IMG/VR virus record: IMGVR_UViG_3300035698_012210
Span: 1 to 41,797 of that record
DNA: 41,797 nt
Origin: a virus
Strand: one strand, 5' to 3'
Shown here: positions 14,297 through 20,341 of the stretch, piece by piece
How positions within the stretch are numbered: the stretch's first letter is position 1
Layout: every line of letters starts with the position of its first letter
Program-made: the position numbers and the translations under genes
Notes under the pieces: generated by a model
Told to the model about the DNA's origin: nothing
The model's database searches: none
What the model saw: the letters and a program-made list of their open reading frames with translations, nothing else

Positions 14297-16359
14297 ATCG
14301 TGTATCCTTCCAAGTCCTCCGCTACAGGTTTGATTGCTCCTGCTATAATTACGTTATCAAAGTTTTTAGTAAAAAGCAACAAACTTTTCATGGCGCTCCC
14401 TCTGCTATATTCGTCAAAGTTTTCAACACTATCTAACATGAATATTTTTGTAGGTAGACTTAAATTATCAACGATTGTAGTGAGCAATGCAGCCGATAAG
14501 ATACCCTTTTCACTCGTACTGAGCGCTGGGAATAAGACCTGATTGTCTTTTTCATCTATCCAGCCATACTTGAACACTTCTCTGTCAGTGTCGTTAGTGG
14601 TTACAAAGACAAATGTATGCTGCTTATAGGCTTGGATCATGCGTAACTTATCAGTGATCTGTGCTTCTATTGGTGTCAAGATAGCCTTAACGATCTCTCC
14701 CTGTACACCTGAAGGACCTAATGCTCTGTGAATATCCATGTATATTACATACTTCACTTCGGCTTCCTGGGCCTCTGAAGTGGCTTTGAGAAGGTTATTC
14801 AATGTGGTCTTGGCTTGTTCTTTATCACTGATCAACTTTTTAGTTGCGACTCTTTCTGCCTTATAACCTTCCATCAACTTTTCAAAATCAACAAGAACTG
14901 CACCGTCAGGAGCAGAACTACCCTCATCTTTCATGGCTGAAATGTCTTTCTTGGTTTCAGTTATTGATGCTGTAATAGTCTCAATTTCTTTAACAAGGCC
15001 ATCGATGTAGATTTTAGAAGCTGCTTCAATTTTATCTGCTTCAGTATTTTGGAAAATCTTAGAATCCATCTTTCGCTCTTGTGAAGTAATAAGATTTTGA
15101 AGCTTTTCTATCTCAACTATATGACCTTGTGAACGATCCTCTATTTCATAATATTCATCGTGTAAAGATTTAAGTTGTTTTTGTTTTTCTTCATGTTTCA
15201 TAGGCTGTAGATTTGGACAGGTCCACTCACTATCAACTGGGCATATATCAAGTGCTTCGTTTGGCATCATCTCTTTTAATTTTTTTATGCTTTCATATTT
15301 AGAGTTCATTTCTGAGAGTGTAGACGCCTTTTTGTTTACTTCTTTTATAGTATGCTCTCGGTATTTTGACAGTTGTCTTTCATGAACGGCAATATCTTCA
15401 GCTGAATATCTAATAACATTAGGAGATTTATAGCCTAACATCTCTGTTGTTAATTCTCTAAGCTTAGTTAGCATAGAATTTAGGATGTTTTCTTTTCTAG
15501 TACGCTCAACTATTCCTCGTCTATAAGTAGCGATTGCAGCTTTGCACTTACCAATGTCTTCAGAAAGATCTTCAATCTTCTTGTCAAGTCTAACAACACG
15601 TTGTCTCTCTTCAGATATTCCCTTGTCAGTCTCAGCTAAAGCATTCTTATACTCCAGGAGCTTCTTAGAGGCACTTTGTGCTTCTTTTCTTTTGACCTTG
15701 TACTCTACGACTTTTTCCCAGGCATATGTCTGTAAACTATTCAAGACCTCATTCAAGGTCATTCCATCAGGATAGATCCCCATGACACTATTAATTGCCT
15801 TGACCGTTTCTTCTCTTACTTCATCATCAACAATTGAAATAATATCTTTTCTTAAGAAATCATTGACATAATCTTTGCCGAATTGAGACTGATCATACTC
15901 GGCGATGTTATAGATAAAGTCTCTGCGCTGATTGTCAGTCATGCTGTTCAGCTCATTGAAGTCAAACATCATAGGGAATTTACCGATTTCCGCTTGGATT
16001 CTTATTTCTTTTTCCTTGTTACTGGTCTCTCCATGAGATGGAGCAACTGATAGATACTGAACAATTTTAGTTTCTTTTGTCCCATCTTTTTTTGTTGTTC
16101 TTTTCTTGGTCCAAGTTCTTGCACACTCAAATCCAGTTGAAGTTTTAAGACCAACGGTCATGTCTATGCCTGTAGCATATTGAAATACATCATCGGCTTT
16201 CTTAAGACCGCCAGGTAAATAACCTAAACAGGTTAATGCTATTGCTTGCTGGACGGAAGTCTTACCGCTTCCGTTTGGTCCAACAAATACTTCTCGACCA
16301 CTGAGTGAATATTCACTAGTTTGCCCCTTGAAGTTCCTAAATGTAACTTTTGTAATCAT
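14278..16359 (-). CDS. SMC/Rad50-like ATPase (SbcC-type)
   Basis: A 693-residue ABC-type ATPase. The N-terminal head has Walker A GPNGSGKTS (27-35). Coiled-coil regions span about 215-350 and 390-535. They flank CPVDSEWTC (373-381), whose two cysteines sit where Rad50 and SbcC carry a zinc hook, though the spacing is wider than CxxC. The C-terminal head has an ABC signature-like ALSTSEKG (612-619) and a Walker B-like IFMLDSVENFD (639-649). Rad50-type proteins tether DNA and control a partner nuclease; no SbcD/Mre11 gene is next to it. It probably works with the annealing protein and helicase on either side. GGAGG before the ATG is good. Confidence 0.9.
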   Translation of the reverse strand: MITKVTFRNFKGQTSEYSLSGREVFVGPNGSGKTSVQQAIALTCLGYLPGGLKKADDVFQYATGIDMTVGLKTSTGFECARTWTKKRTTKKDGTKETKIVQYLSVAPSHGETSNKEKEIRIQAEIGKFPMMFDFNELNSMTDNQRRDFIYNIAEYDQSQFGKDYVNDFLRKDIISIVDDEVREETVKAINSVMGIYPDGMTLNEVLNSLQTYAWEKVVEYKVKRKEAQSASKKLLEYKNALAETDKGISEERQRVVRLDKKIEDLSEDIGKCKAAIATYRRGIVERTRKENILNSMLTKLRELTTEMLGYKSPNVIRYSAEDIAVHERQLSKYREHTIKEVNKKASTLSEMNSKYESIKKLKEMMPNEALDICPVDSEWTCPNLQPMKHEEKQKQLKSLHDEYYEIEDRSQGHIVEIEKLQNLITSQERKMDSKIFQNTEADKIEAASKIYIDGLVKEIETITASITETKKDISAMKDEGSSAPDGAVLVDFEKLMEGYKAERVATKKLISDKEQAKTTLNNLLKATSEAQEAEVKYVIYMDIHRALGPSGVQGEIVKAILTPIEAQITDKLRMIQAYKQHTFVFVTTNDTDREVFKYGWIDEKDNQVLFPALSTSEKGILSAALLTTIVDNLSLPTKIFMLDSVENFDEYSRGSAMKSLLLFTKNFDNVIIAGAIKPVAEDLEGYTIWQLIK

Positions 16360-16394
16360 CTTGTTTCCTCCGTTTTATTTCTCTTATTTTCTTT

Positions 16395-16405
16395 ATTGTA
16401 CCACA
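16395..16405 (-). promoter_or_regulatory. Possible extended -10 element before the SMC-like gene
   Basis: On the minus strand TTGTGGTACAAT lies 36 bases before the SMC-like start. TGGTACAAT fits an extended -10 and resembles two stronger promoters here (TGGTATAAT at 19265 and 39238). The -35 region is not recognisable, so an internal weak promoter is all that can be proposed. Confidence 0.3.
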
Positions 16406-16420
16406 AGTTTCCTTTTGTTT

Positions 16421-17551
16421 CTACTTTGCAGCCAGTTCTTTATTAAGACGGTTGATAGCAACACTTCTTTCAATTCTTCCCAATTGGTCATATGTTTTGC
16501 CATCAAAATTATCAGCTATAATCTTAGCTACTTCGTTTGGGAACAACTCATACATGGATTCATATTGCTTATCAAGATTAGATGTCTCTGTCTCTTTTTC
16601 ATCTACGATTTCACCATCTTGAGTAATGATAACAGCCTCTTCATCTCCTGGCTCAATAGAGGCATCTGTTTCTTCAGCTTCTTCATATTTTTCATCAATA
16701 TGGATATCAATCAAGCCAGCTGACTTTGTCTGAAGAGTGGCATTTTCTACTCTATTCTTCAATTCAGTTAACTGTGCATCAGAGAAATCATTTATCCATC
16801 CAACTACAGGTACTCTAGCATTGCCCTCGCTGTCAGCAACTAAGTGTGATCCACTGCTCAACGCAGGATGTGATTTCAACGCATTTCGTTCACAAATAGT
16901 CTGTGCTTTTCGTTCAGCATATAATCTATTCTGAATATGAGTTCCTAGTGCCTTTAGAACATCAGCATTTGATGGATCTGCCCATACACCGATTCCTTGT
17001 TCAATTTCAAAGAATACGCCTTTAGCTTTTTCGTCTTCAGATAACTGAGAATAAGCACATACTTTGCCTGCACTTTTATTTTTCTTAATTTTCTTCAATA
17101 GGTCCTGGATGAAATACATTTGAATATCATACAGCAAAGTTCTTGAGGTCATTACAAGATTACCAGTTGGGCTGTATCCTATACCTATTTTCTTAACCCA
17201 AACTTTTTTAATAGATCCTGTTTTCTCATCAACTATTGGATAAGGATTCACGACAATTTCTCCGCTTGGCAGTTTCATAGTATCAGGAGTAATGATTGAG
17301 ACACCAGCTATTTTGTTAAGGTGATCATACCCTACTTTGGTAATCATATTTTTTTCCTGTATGTTTACAAAGTGACCTTTCACGCTTGATAGTATAACTA
17401 CAGCTTTAACAGCTTTAACGAATCCGTCTTCAGTTCTTCTAACGAATACATCTCCATCTCCAAGGGATCCTATTTCTGGTTTGATAGCTAGTTTCTTTCT
17501 TAGTTCTAACAGTTCTTTGTCCTTAGGATCCATTACTTCATTTTCATTCAT
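16421..17551 (-). CDS. Putative single-strand annealing protein (recombinase)
   Basis: The ATG at 17551 (MNENEVMDPKDKELL) follows GGAGGG by seven bases, so the 376-residue form is preferred over a longer frame from 17593. The protein has a soluble alpha/beta core up to about residue 285, including VGYDHLNKIAGVSIITP (about 74-90), YSPTGNLVMTSRTLLYD (about 120-136) and a helix YAERKAQTICERNALKSHP (about 215-233). Helices with A-x-T-x-x-x-RNAL lie at a comparable place in several annealing-protein families (RecT, Sak, Erf). An acidic, low-complexity tail follows (EEAEETDASIEPGDEEA), as in many ssDNA-binding proteins. Context beside SMC and helicase genes supports recombination. I cannot assign it to one family. 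Confidence 0.5.
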   Translation of the reverse strand: MNENEVMDPKDKELLELRKKLAIKPEIGSLGDGDVFVRRTEDGFVKAVKAVVILSSVKGHFVNIQEKNMITKVGYDHLNKIAGVSIITPDTMKLPSGEIVVNPYPIVDEKTGSIKKVWVKKIGIGYSPTGNLVMTSRTLLYDIQMYFIQDLLKKIKKNKSAGKVCAYSQLSEDEKAKGVFFEIEQGIGVWADPSNADVLKALGTHIQNRLYAERKAQTICERNALKSHPALSSGSHLVADSEGNARVPVVGWINDFSDAQLTELKNRVENATLQTKSAGLIDIHIDEKYEEAEETDASIEPGDEEAVIITQDGEIVDEKETETSNLDKQYESMYELFPNEVAKIIADNFDGKTYDQLGRIERSVAINRLNKELAAK

Positions 17552-17753
17552 TTTGTTTCCCTCCGTTATTTGTTTCTCTATGCCAATTCTCACAAGTCCC
17601 TATATCAAATCTAGGGGGTGCTTTTGGCCCTGTGCCTAATCTGTACTCGATTGGCATTCCTTGTCTCATGTACTTACTGATCGTCTGTAAGCTTACACCG
17701 AAATGTGTAGCAATCTCCTTTTTACAAACGAATGGTGTTAGTGTTTGTGCCAT
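17544..17753 (-). CDS. Small helix-turn-helix (MerR/excisionase-like) protein
   Basis: The ATG at 17753 (MAQTLTPFVCKKEIATHFG) follows AAGGAG; an upstream ATG at 17771 overlaps that site and is not favoured. The 69-residue protein has a HTH_17-type winged-helix: VCKKEIATHFGVSLQTISKYM (given as VCKKEIATHFGV, SLQTISKYMRQGMP), then MPIEYRLGTGPKAPPRFD, resembling DNA-binding modules of excisionases and small terminase-like proteins. With no integrase in the genome it is more likely a regulator. The perfect inverted repeat in its own promoter is a natural target. Overlaps the next gene by eight bases. Confidence 0.75.
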   Translation of the reverse strand: MAQTLTPFVCKKEIATHFGVSLQTISKYMRQGMPIEYRLGTGPKAPPRFDIGTCENWHRETNNGGKQNE

Positions 17754-17789
17754 TTTTATGACTCCTTTCATTTTCCTTTGTTTTCTTTT

Positions 17790-17818
17790 ATTGTATATTA
17801 AATTCCTTTAATATTCAA
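17790..17818 (-). promoter_or_regulatory. Promoter of the recombination cassette with inverted-repeat operator
   Basis: On the minus strand TTGAAT (17818-17813), a 17-base spacer and TACAAT (17795-17790) are placed 37 bases before the helix-turn-helix start. A perfect inverted repeat, ATATTAAA-TTCC-TTTAATAT on the plus strand (17795-17814), fills the space between the two boxes and overlaps both. A dimeric repressor bound there would block polymerase. Confidence 0.55.
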
Positions 17819-18012
17819 ATCTTTCTACTATTGTTGGTTGAATTACCCACCTTCTGACAAGAGTGTTTACCCTTTATTGGTGTGATGTTCCTACGATGTT
17901 TTACCTGGCGAATCATCTCCCTCTCAGCACTGTATGCCTGGTACTCGTCGCATTCGTCATGGTAAGCTCCGCATCCTTGCTTCTTGCATTTTCTACATGG
18001 GTTTTCCTTCAT
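17815..18012 (-). CDS. Small cysteine-rich protein (zinc-knuckle-like)
   Basis: The ATG at 18012 (MKENPCRKCKKQGCGAYHD) follows AAGGAG by seven bases and overlaps the stop of the upstream gene (ATGA); longer frames upstream lack a site. The 65-residue protein has CRKCKKQGCGAYHDEC, a C-x2-C-x4-C-x6-C pattern typical of small phage zinc-binding proteins, then a basic tail. Function unknown; nucleic-acid binding is plausible. Confidence 0.65.
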   Translation of the reverse strand: MKENPCRKCKKQGCGAYHDECDEYQAYSAEREMIRQVKHRRNITPIKGKHSCQKVGNSTNNSRKI

Positions 18013-18176
18013 GATCCTGCTCCTTGCATTACTAAAACGAATATGGTTGTAAGAAACCAAAAAATAAATACTAAAATAAATACTTGTATTGCGTAATATA
18101 GTAATTTATATTTATACCAGGTACGTCTAGGCTTCATGCCCCTGGCCATTAGTAGTTGCTCGATTCGTTCTATCAT
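18009..18176 (-). CDS. Small membrane protein (55 residues)
   Basis: A short frame starting MIERIEQLLMARGMKPRR and holding one hydrophobic helix at about residues 26-50 (QVFILVFIFWFLTTIFVLV). The positively charged segment MKPRRTWYKYK before the helix suggests that the N-terminus stays in the cytoplasm. AGGAG lies ten bases before the ATG, and the end overlaps the next start as ATGA. It fills what would otherwise be a gap between its neighbours. Function unknown; it may act on the host membrane. Confidence 0.6.
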   Translation of the reverse strand: MIERIEQLLMARGMKPRRTWYKYKLLYYAIQVFILVFIFWFLTTIFVLVMQGAGS

Positions 18177-18554
18177 CTAAATCTCCTCTCGTTCTTCTAC
18201 AATATTAAACATTAATTGTACGGTCTCATTATTTTCTTCTTCTGTAATAACTTCACACATTGGTCTTCTCAAGATGTTTTTTAATCCGTCCTCATGCCCT
18301 TTATTATATCCTCTGTACTCGCAATTATTAATATGCTGTACAAAAACTCTATTTGCGATATCTACGGTATGAGCCGCAACGTACTCCGCCGTTTTATGAT
18401 GAAACTTTAATGCATTAATTAATGCTTCTTCTCTATATTCTGAGATTTGAAATGCAGAGTATTTTTCTCCTAAGAATTGCCATCGGTCCCTTTTGTCCTC
18501 AGTTCTAATTTTTGCTTTATTTATTTCTTTTTGTAACCACTCTATATATTCCAT
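18177..18554 (-). CDS. Early protein, unknown function
   Basis: A 125-residue, mostly helical, charged protein beginning MEYIEWLQKEINKAKIRTE. It contains two histidines in KFHHKTAEYVAAHTV and a region GYNKGHEDGLKNILRRP. I do not recognise a family or a catalytic motif. A modest ribosome site (AAAGG) precedes the ATG, and the stop is immediately adjacent to the next start. Confidence 0.6.
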   Translation of the reverse strand: MEYIEWLQKEINKAKIRTEDKRDRWQFLGEKYSAFQISEYREEALINALKFHHKTAEYVAAHTVDIANRVFVQHINNCEYRGYNKGHEDGLKNILRRPMCEVITEEENNETVQLMFNIVEEREEI

Positions 18555-18555
18555 A

Positions 18556-18729
18556 TTACACCTTTACCCATTTTAGAAGCATCCCATTATTGGTTATGCC
18601 TCCTCTAGATAATTTTGATCTAATACTTCCTACTGTCATTTCCAAATAATCAGCAGCTGCTTTAATGTTGTCAAACTGTGCTAGTGGGACTTCATTTCGA
18701 TCATAAATCATTAATACTCTTTTTATCAT
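18556..18729 (-). CDS. NUMOD1-like small DNA-binding protein
   Basis: The ATG at 18729 (MIKRVLMIYDRNEVP) lies downstream of GAGGATTAAGGGA and is preferred over 18744. The 57-residue protein matches the NUMOD1 helix-turn-helix: FDNIKAAADYLEMTVGSIRSKLSRG (given as FDNIKAAADYLEM, TVGSIRSKLSRG), ending with the usual aromatic (LKWV). NUMOD1 is normally a DNA-binding module of homing endonucleases; here it stands alone, so it may be a regulator or a remnant of such a nuclease. Confidence 0.6.
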   Translation of the reverse strand: MIKRVLMIYDRNEVPLAQFDNIKAAADYLEMTVGSIRSKLSRGGITNNGMLLKWVKV

Positions 18730-18733
18730 TCCC

Positions 18734-18895
18734 TTAATCCTCAAATTCTATATCATTATCATAACAATAGTTTTCATGTTCATCTCTTAATCTGTCTATT
18801 TCTAGTTCTACATCATCATCATTTTCAGATGTGTCGCATATTATTCCATCTAAATCTTGGCCATATTCCATTATTAAATATTCGTTAAATGTCAT
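18734..18895 (-). CDS. Small acidic protein (53 residues)
   Basis: A 53-residue frame starting MTFNEYLIMEYGQDLDGII, with a very acidic core (SENDDDVELEIDRLRDEHE). It has the start cassette AGAGAGATTATAATG, close to those at 6819, 7037 and 7624, which supports real translation. Acidic small phage proteins can mimic DNA or titrate host regulators; no evidence here beyond charge. Confidence 0.5.
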   Translation of the reverse strand: MTFNEYLIMEYGQDLDGIICDTSENDDDVELEIDRLRDEHENYCYDNDIEFED

Positions 18896-18965
18896 TATAA
18901 TCTCTCTTTCTTGATAGGGAAGCGTAAGAGGGGTTTAACGCCCTCTGCATGATGTCCACCCCCTT

Positions 18966-19232
18966 TTATTTTGTTATTGCTAATAATTCGTCATAATGTT
19001 GACCTATAAAATCTGTCATGTCTGGATGTAGTTTATCTAATTTCACGCTATATTCAGGACGGATTAACGCTTTGCTTGCCCTGTGGATAATGTTATGACT
19101 AGCCCATACGATATAAGGAACCATGTCATTGGCTCTAGCGTCTGATTTAAATGAATTTTTCGTAGGATAATAATTTACCATATGTCTTATATTCCCTGTT
19201 GATTTTTCTTTATATATTAGTAAGTATTTCAT
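18966..19232 (-). CDS. First early gene, unknown function
   Basis: An 88-residue protein (MKYLLIYKEKSTGNIRHMV) directly behind the strongest promoter candidate of the genome and an AAGGAGGAG ribosome site. Its composition is mixed alpha/beta with many basic residues. It is probably made first after infection, so interaction with the host is likely, but no family is recognised. Confidence 0.65.
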   Translation of the reverse strand: MKYLLIYKEKSTGNIRHMVNYYPTKNSFKSDARANDMVPYIVWASHNIIHRASKALIRPEYSVKLDKLHPDMTDFIGQHYDELLAITK

Positions 19233-19264
19233 TTGTTTTCTCCTCCTTGCGTTTCCGCAGCGTT

Positions 19265-19293
19265 ATTATACCACCGTTGCTTTCTATTGTAAA
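19265..19293 (-). promoter_or_regulatory. Strong early promoter
   Basis: On the minus strand TTTACA (19293-19288), a 17-base spacer and a consensus TATAAT (19270-19265) with TGG directly in front, an extended -10. It is located between the late terminator and the first early gene, with a leader of about 30 bases. Nearly ideal for the housekeeping sigma-70/sigma-A polymerase, so the early block needs no phage factor. Confidence 0.85.
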
Positions 19294-19303
19294 CTATTAC
19301 TTT

Positions 19304-19322
19304 CTATATTGTTCTATAAAAA
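19304..19322. repeat. 19-bp element next to terminator (copy 1)
   Basis: CTATATTGTTCTATAAAAA on the plus strand lies between the late terminator and the early promoter. Only one base differs from the copy at 23133-23151. It might be a transcription-factor or RNA-processing site, which I cannot tell apart from sequence. Confidence 0.6.
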
Positions 19323-19327
19323 TACGC

Positions 19328-19363
19328 AAAAAGCGACCGGGGCGCCTTATGCGATCCCCGGCC
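19328..19363 (-). terminator. Strong intrinsic terminator after the endolysin
   Basis: On the minus strand, a GC-rich stem (GCCGGGG pairing with CCCCGGT, extended by a CGC/GCG inner helix and an ATAA loop) is followed by TCGCTTTTTGCG. It lies 26 bases after the endolysin stop and before the early promoter, so it should stop late transcription before the early block. Confidence 0.9.
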
Positions 19364-19388
19364 ATAGAGAAATATAAAATGAAGAAAC

Positions 19389-20015
19389 CTATTTAATTGC
19401 CGCCATTACTTTGGCTAGCGCTGCGAACATTTCGCCTCGTGTTACTTCTTTCTTGTAATTCTTTTCACTGAAGTCTACCCCGTTATTTTCTAGGTACTCA
19501 TAATATGGATCCTGCCATGCCTTATTTGGGATGGCTAGTTCGAGTCTTCCATAGTAGTTCCAGTTGCTATATTGTTTGCTGCCTGTAGTGATTACTCCGT
19601 AATCTGTACCCCTGGCATGGATCACTTCTCCAAAGCCATCACAGATTCCTACATGTTTAGCGGTTCCACCTTTAACTACAAACGCTAGATCTCCTGGTAC
19701 GGTCTCCGTATAGTTGATCTGCTTACATTTCATTCTTAGTCCTTCGGCTGTCATATCGCTTTTTATAACTTTTAGTTCCATTAATATCATGACAATTAAT
19801 CCGCTGCAGTCTGCTGCGTATTTTCCGATCCATTTTTTTACTCTGGCGCTGTCATAATATCCTGGTCCTCCTGGGGCCCATTTACCATATAGGCTTTTTA
19901 GCTTGTCTAATACTTCTTGGGTTATTAATTGGCCCTGGGCTCCGTATACATAGCCATAGCCGCCTTCGCCATATATCTGTATAATAGCTTTTGCTTTTGC
20001 ACTTAATCCGTTCAT
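19389..20015 (-). CDS. Endolysin, NlpC/P60 amidase/endopeptidase
   Basis: The 208-residue enzyme cleaves peptidoglycan stem peptides during lysis. The papain-like catalytic residues are visible as Cys70 in AADCSGL, His121 in AKHVGIC and His133 in EVIHARG. A glycine-rich N-terminal portion (residues 1-55) precedes the domain. The last 35 residues (NGVDFSEKNYKKEVTRGEMFAAL) resemble half of an S-layer-homology motif (the ...VTRGE-FA-L signature), a likely cell-wall anchor. There is no signal peptide, so it depends on the holin for export. Last gene of the late operon. Confidence 0.92.
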   Translation of the reverse strand: MNGLSAKAKAIIQIYGEGGYGYVYGAQGQLITQEVLDKLKSLYGKWAPGGPGYYDSARVKKWIGKYAADCSGLIVMILMELKVIKSDMTAEGLRMKCKQINYTETVPGDLAFVVKGGTAKHVGICDGFGEVIHARGTDYGVITTGSKQYSNWNYYGRLELAIPNKAWQDPYYEYLENNGVDFSEKNYKKEVTRGEMFAALAKVMAAIK

Positions 20016-20026
20016 TATTTCCCCTC

Positions 20027-20341
20027 CTATGCTCCGTCATAATCTGGTATGATTGATTTTAAAATATCCATAGTTGTTTTTTGAATAACTCCTATGTCAT
20101 TATCATCTGTATCCTTTATCTTTGCTTCTGTAGAATATGTCCCAAGCATTAGCCTGGTAGTTGCTGCGTCTAGTTCTGCTTCAAATATCCCAGCTGTTAT
20201 GGTCGCTACTATTTCTATAGTTGTTCCATCTTGGGTATAAGCAAAGACGCCATCAGCGTTTAGATCTGTTAGCGTCGCTCCGTCTGCATCTACAATTGTT
20301 AGTTTAATTTTAAGCGTTGCGCCCTGGTATCCTTCAATCAT
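20027..20341 (-). CDS. BppU-like baseplate/tail protein (N-terminal domain)
   Basis: The ATG at 20341 (MIEGYQGATLKIKLT) is chosen over 20374; AAGGAG lies about ten bases upstream. The 104-residue protein has the beta-sandwich pattern of the BppU N-terminal domain: KIKLTIVDADGATLTDLNAD, a strand IFEAELDAATTRL and the end GTYSTEAKIKDTDDNDIG. Such domains attach receptor-binding proteins to the tail tip. It overlaps the end of the large fibre gene by eight bases, so the two are probably assembled together. No receptor-binding part is attached. Confidence 0.7.
   Translation of the reverse strand: MIEGYQGATLKIKLTIVDADGATLTDLNADGVFAYTQDGTTIEIVATITAGIFEAELDAATTRLMLGTYSTEAKIKDTDDNDIGVIQKTTMDILKSIIPDYDGA

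Noticed and set aside
17544-17753. Excisionase of an integration system
   Set aside because: The fold is similar, but there is no integrase or attachment-site arrangement anywhere in the circle.
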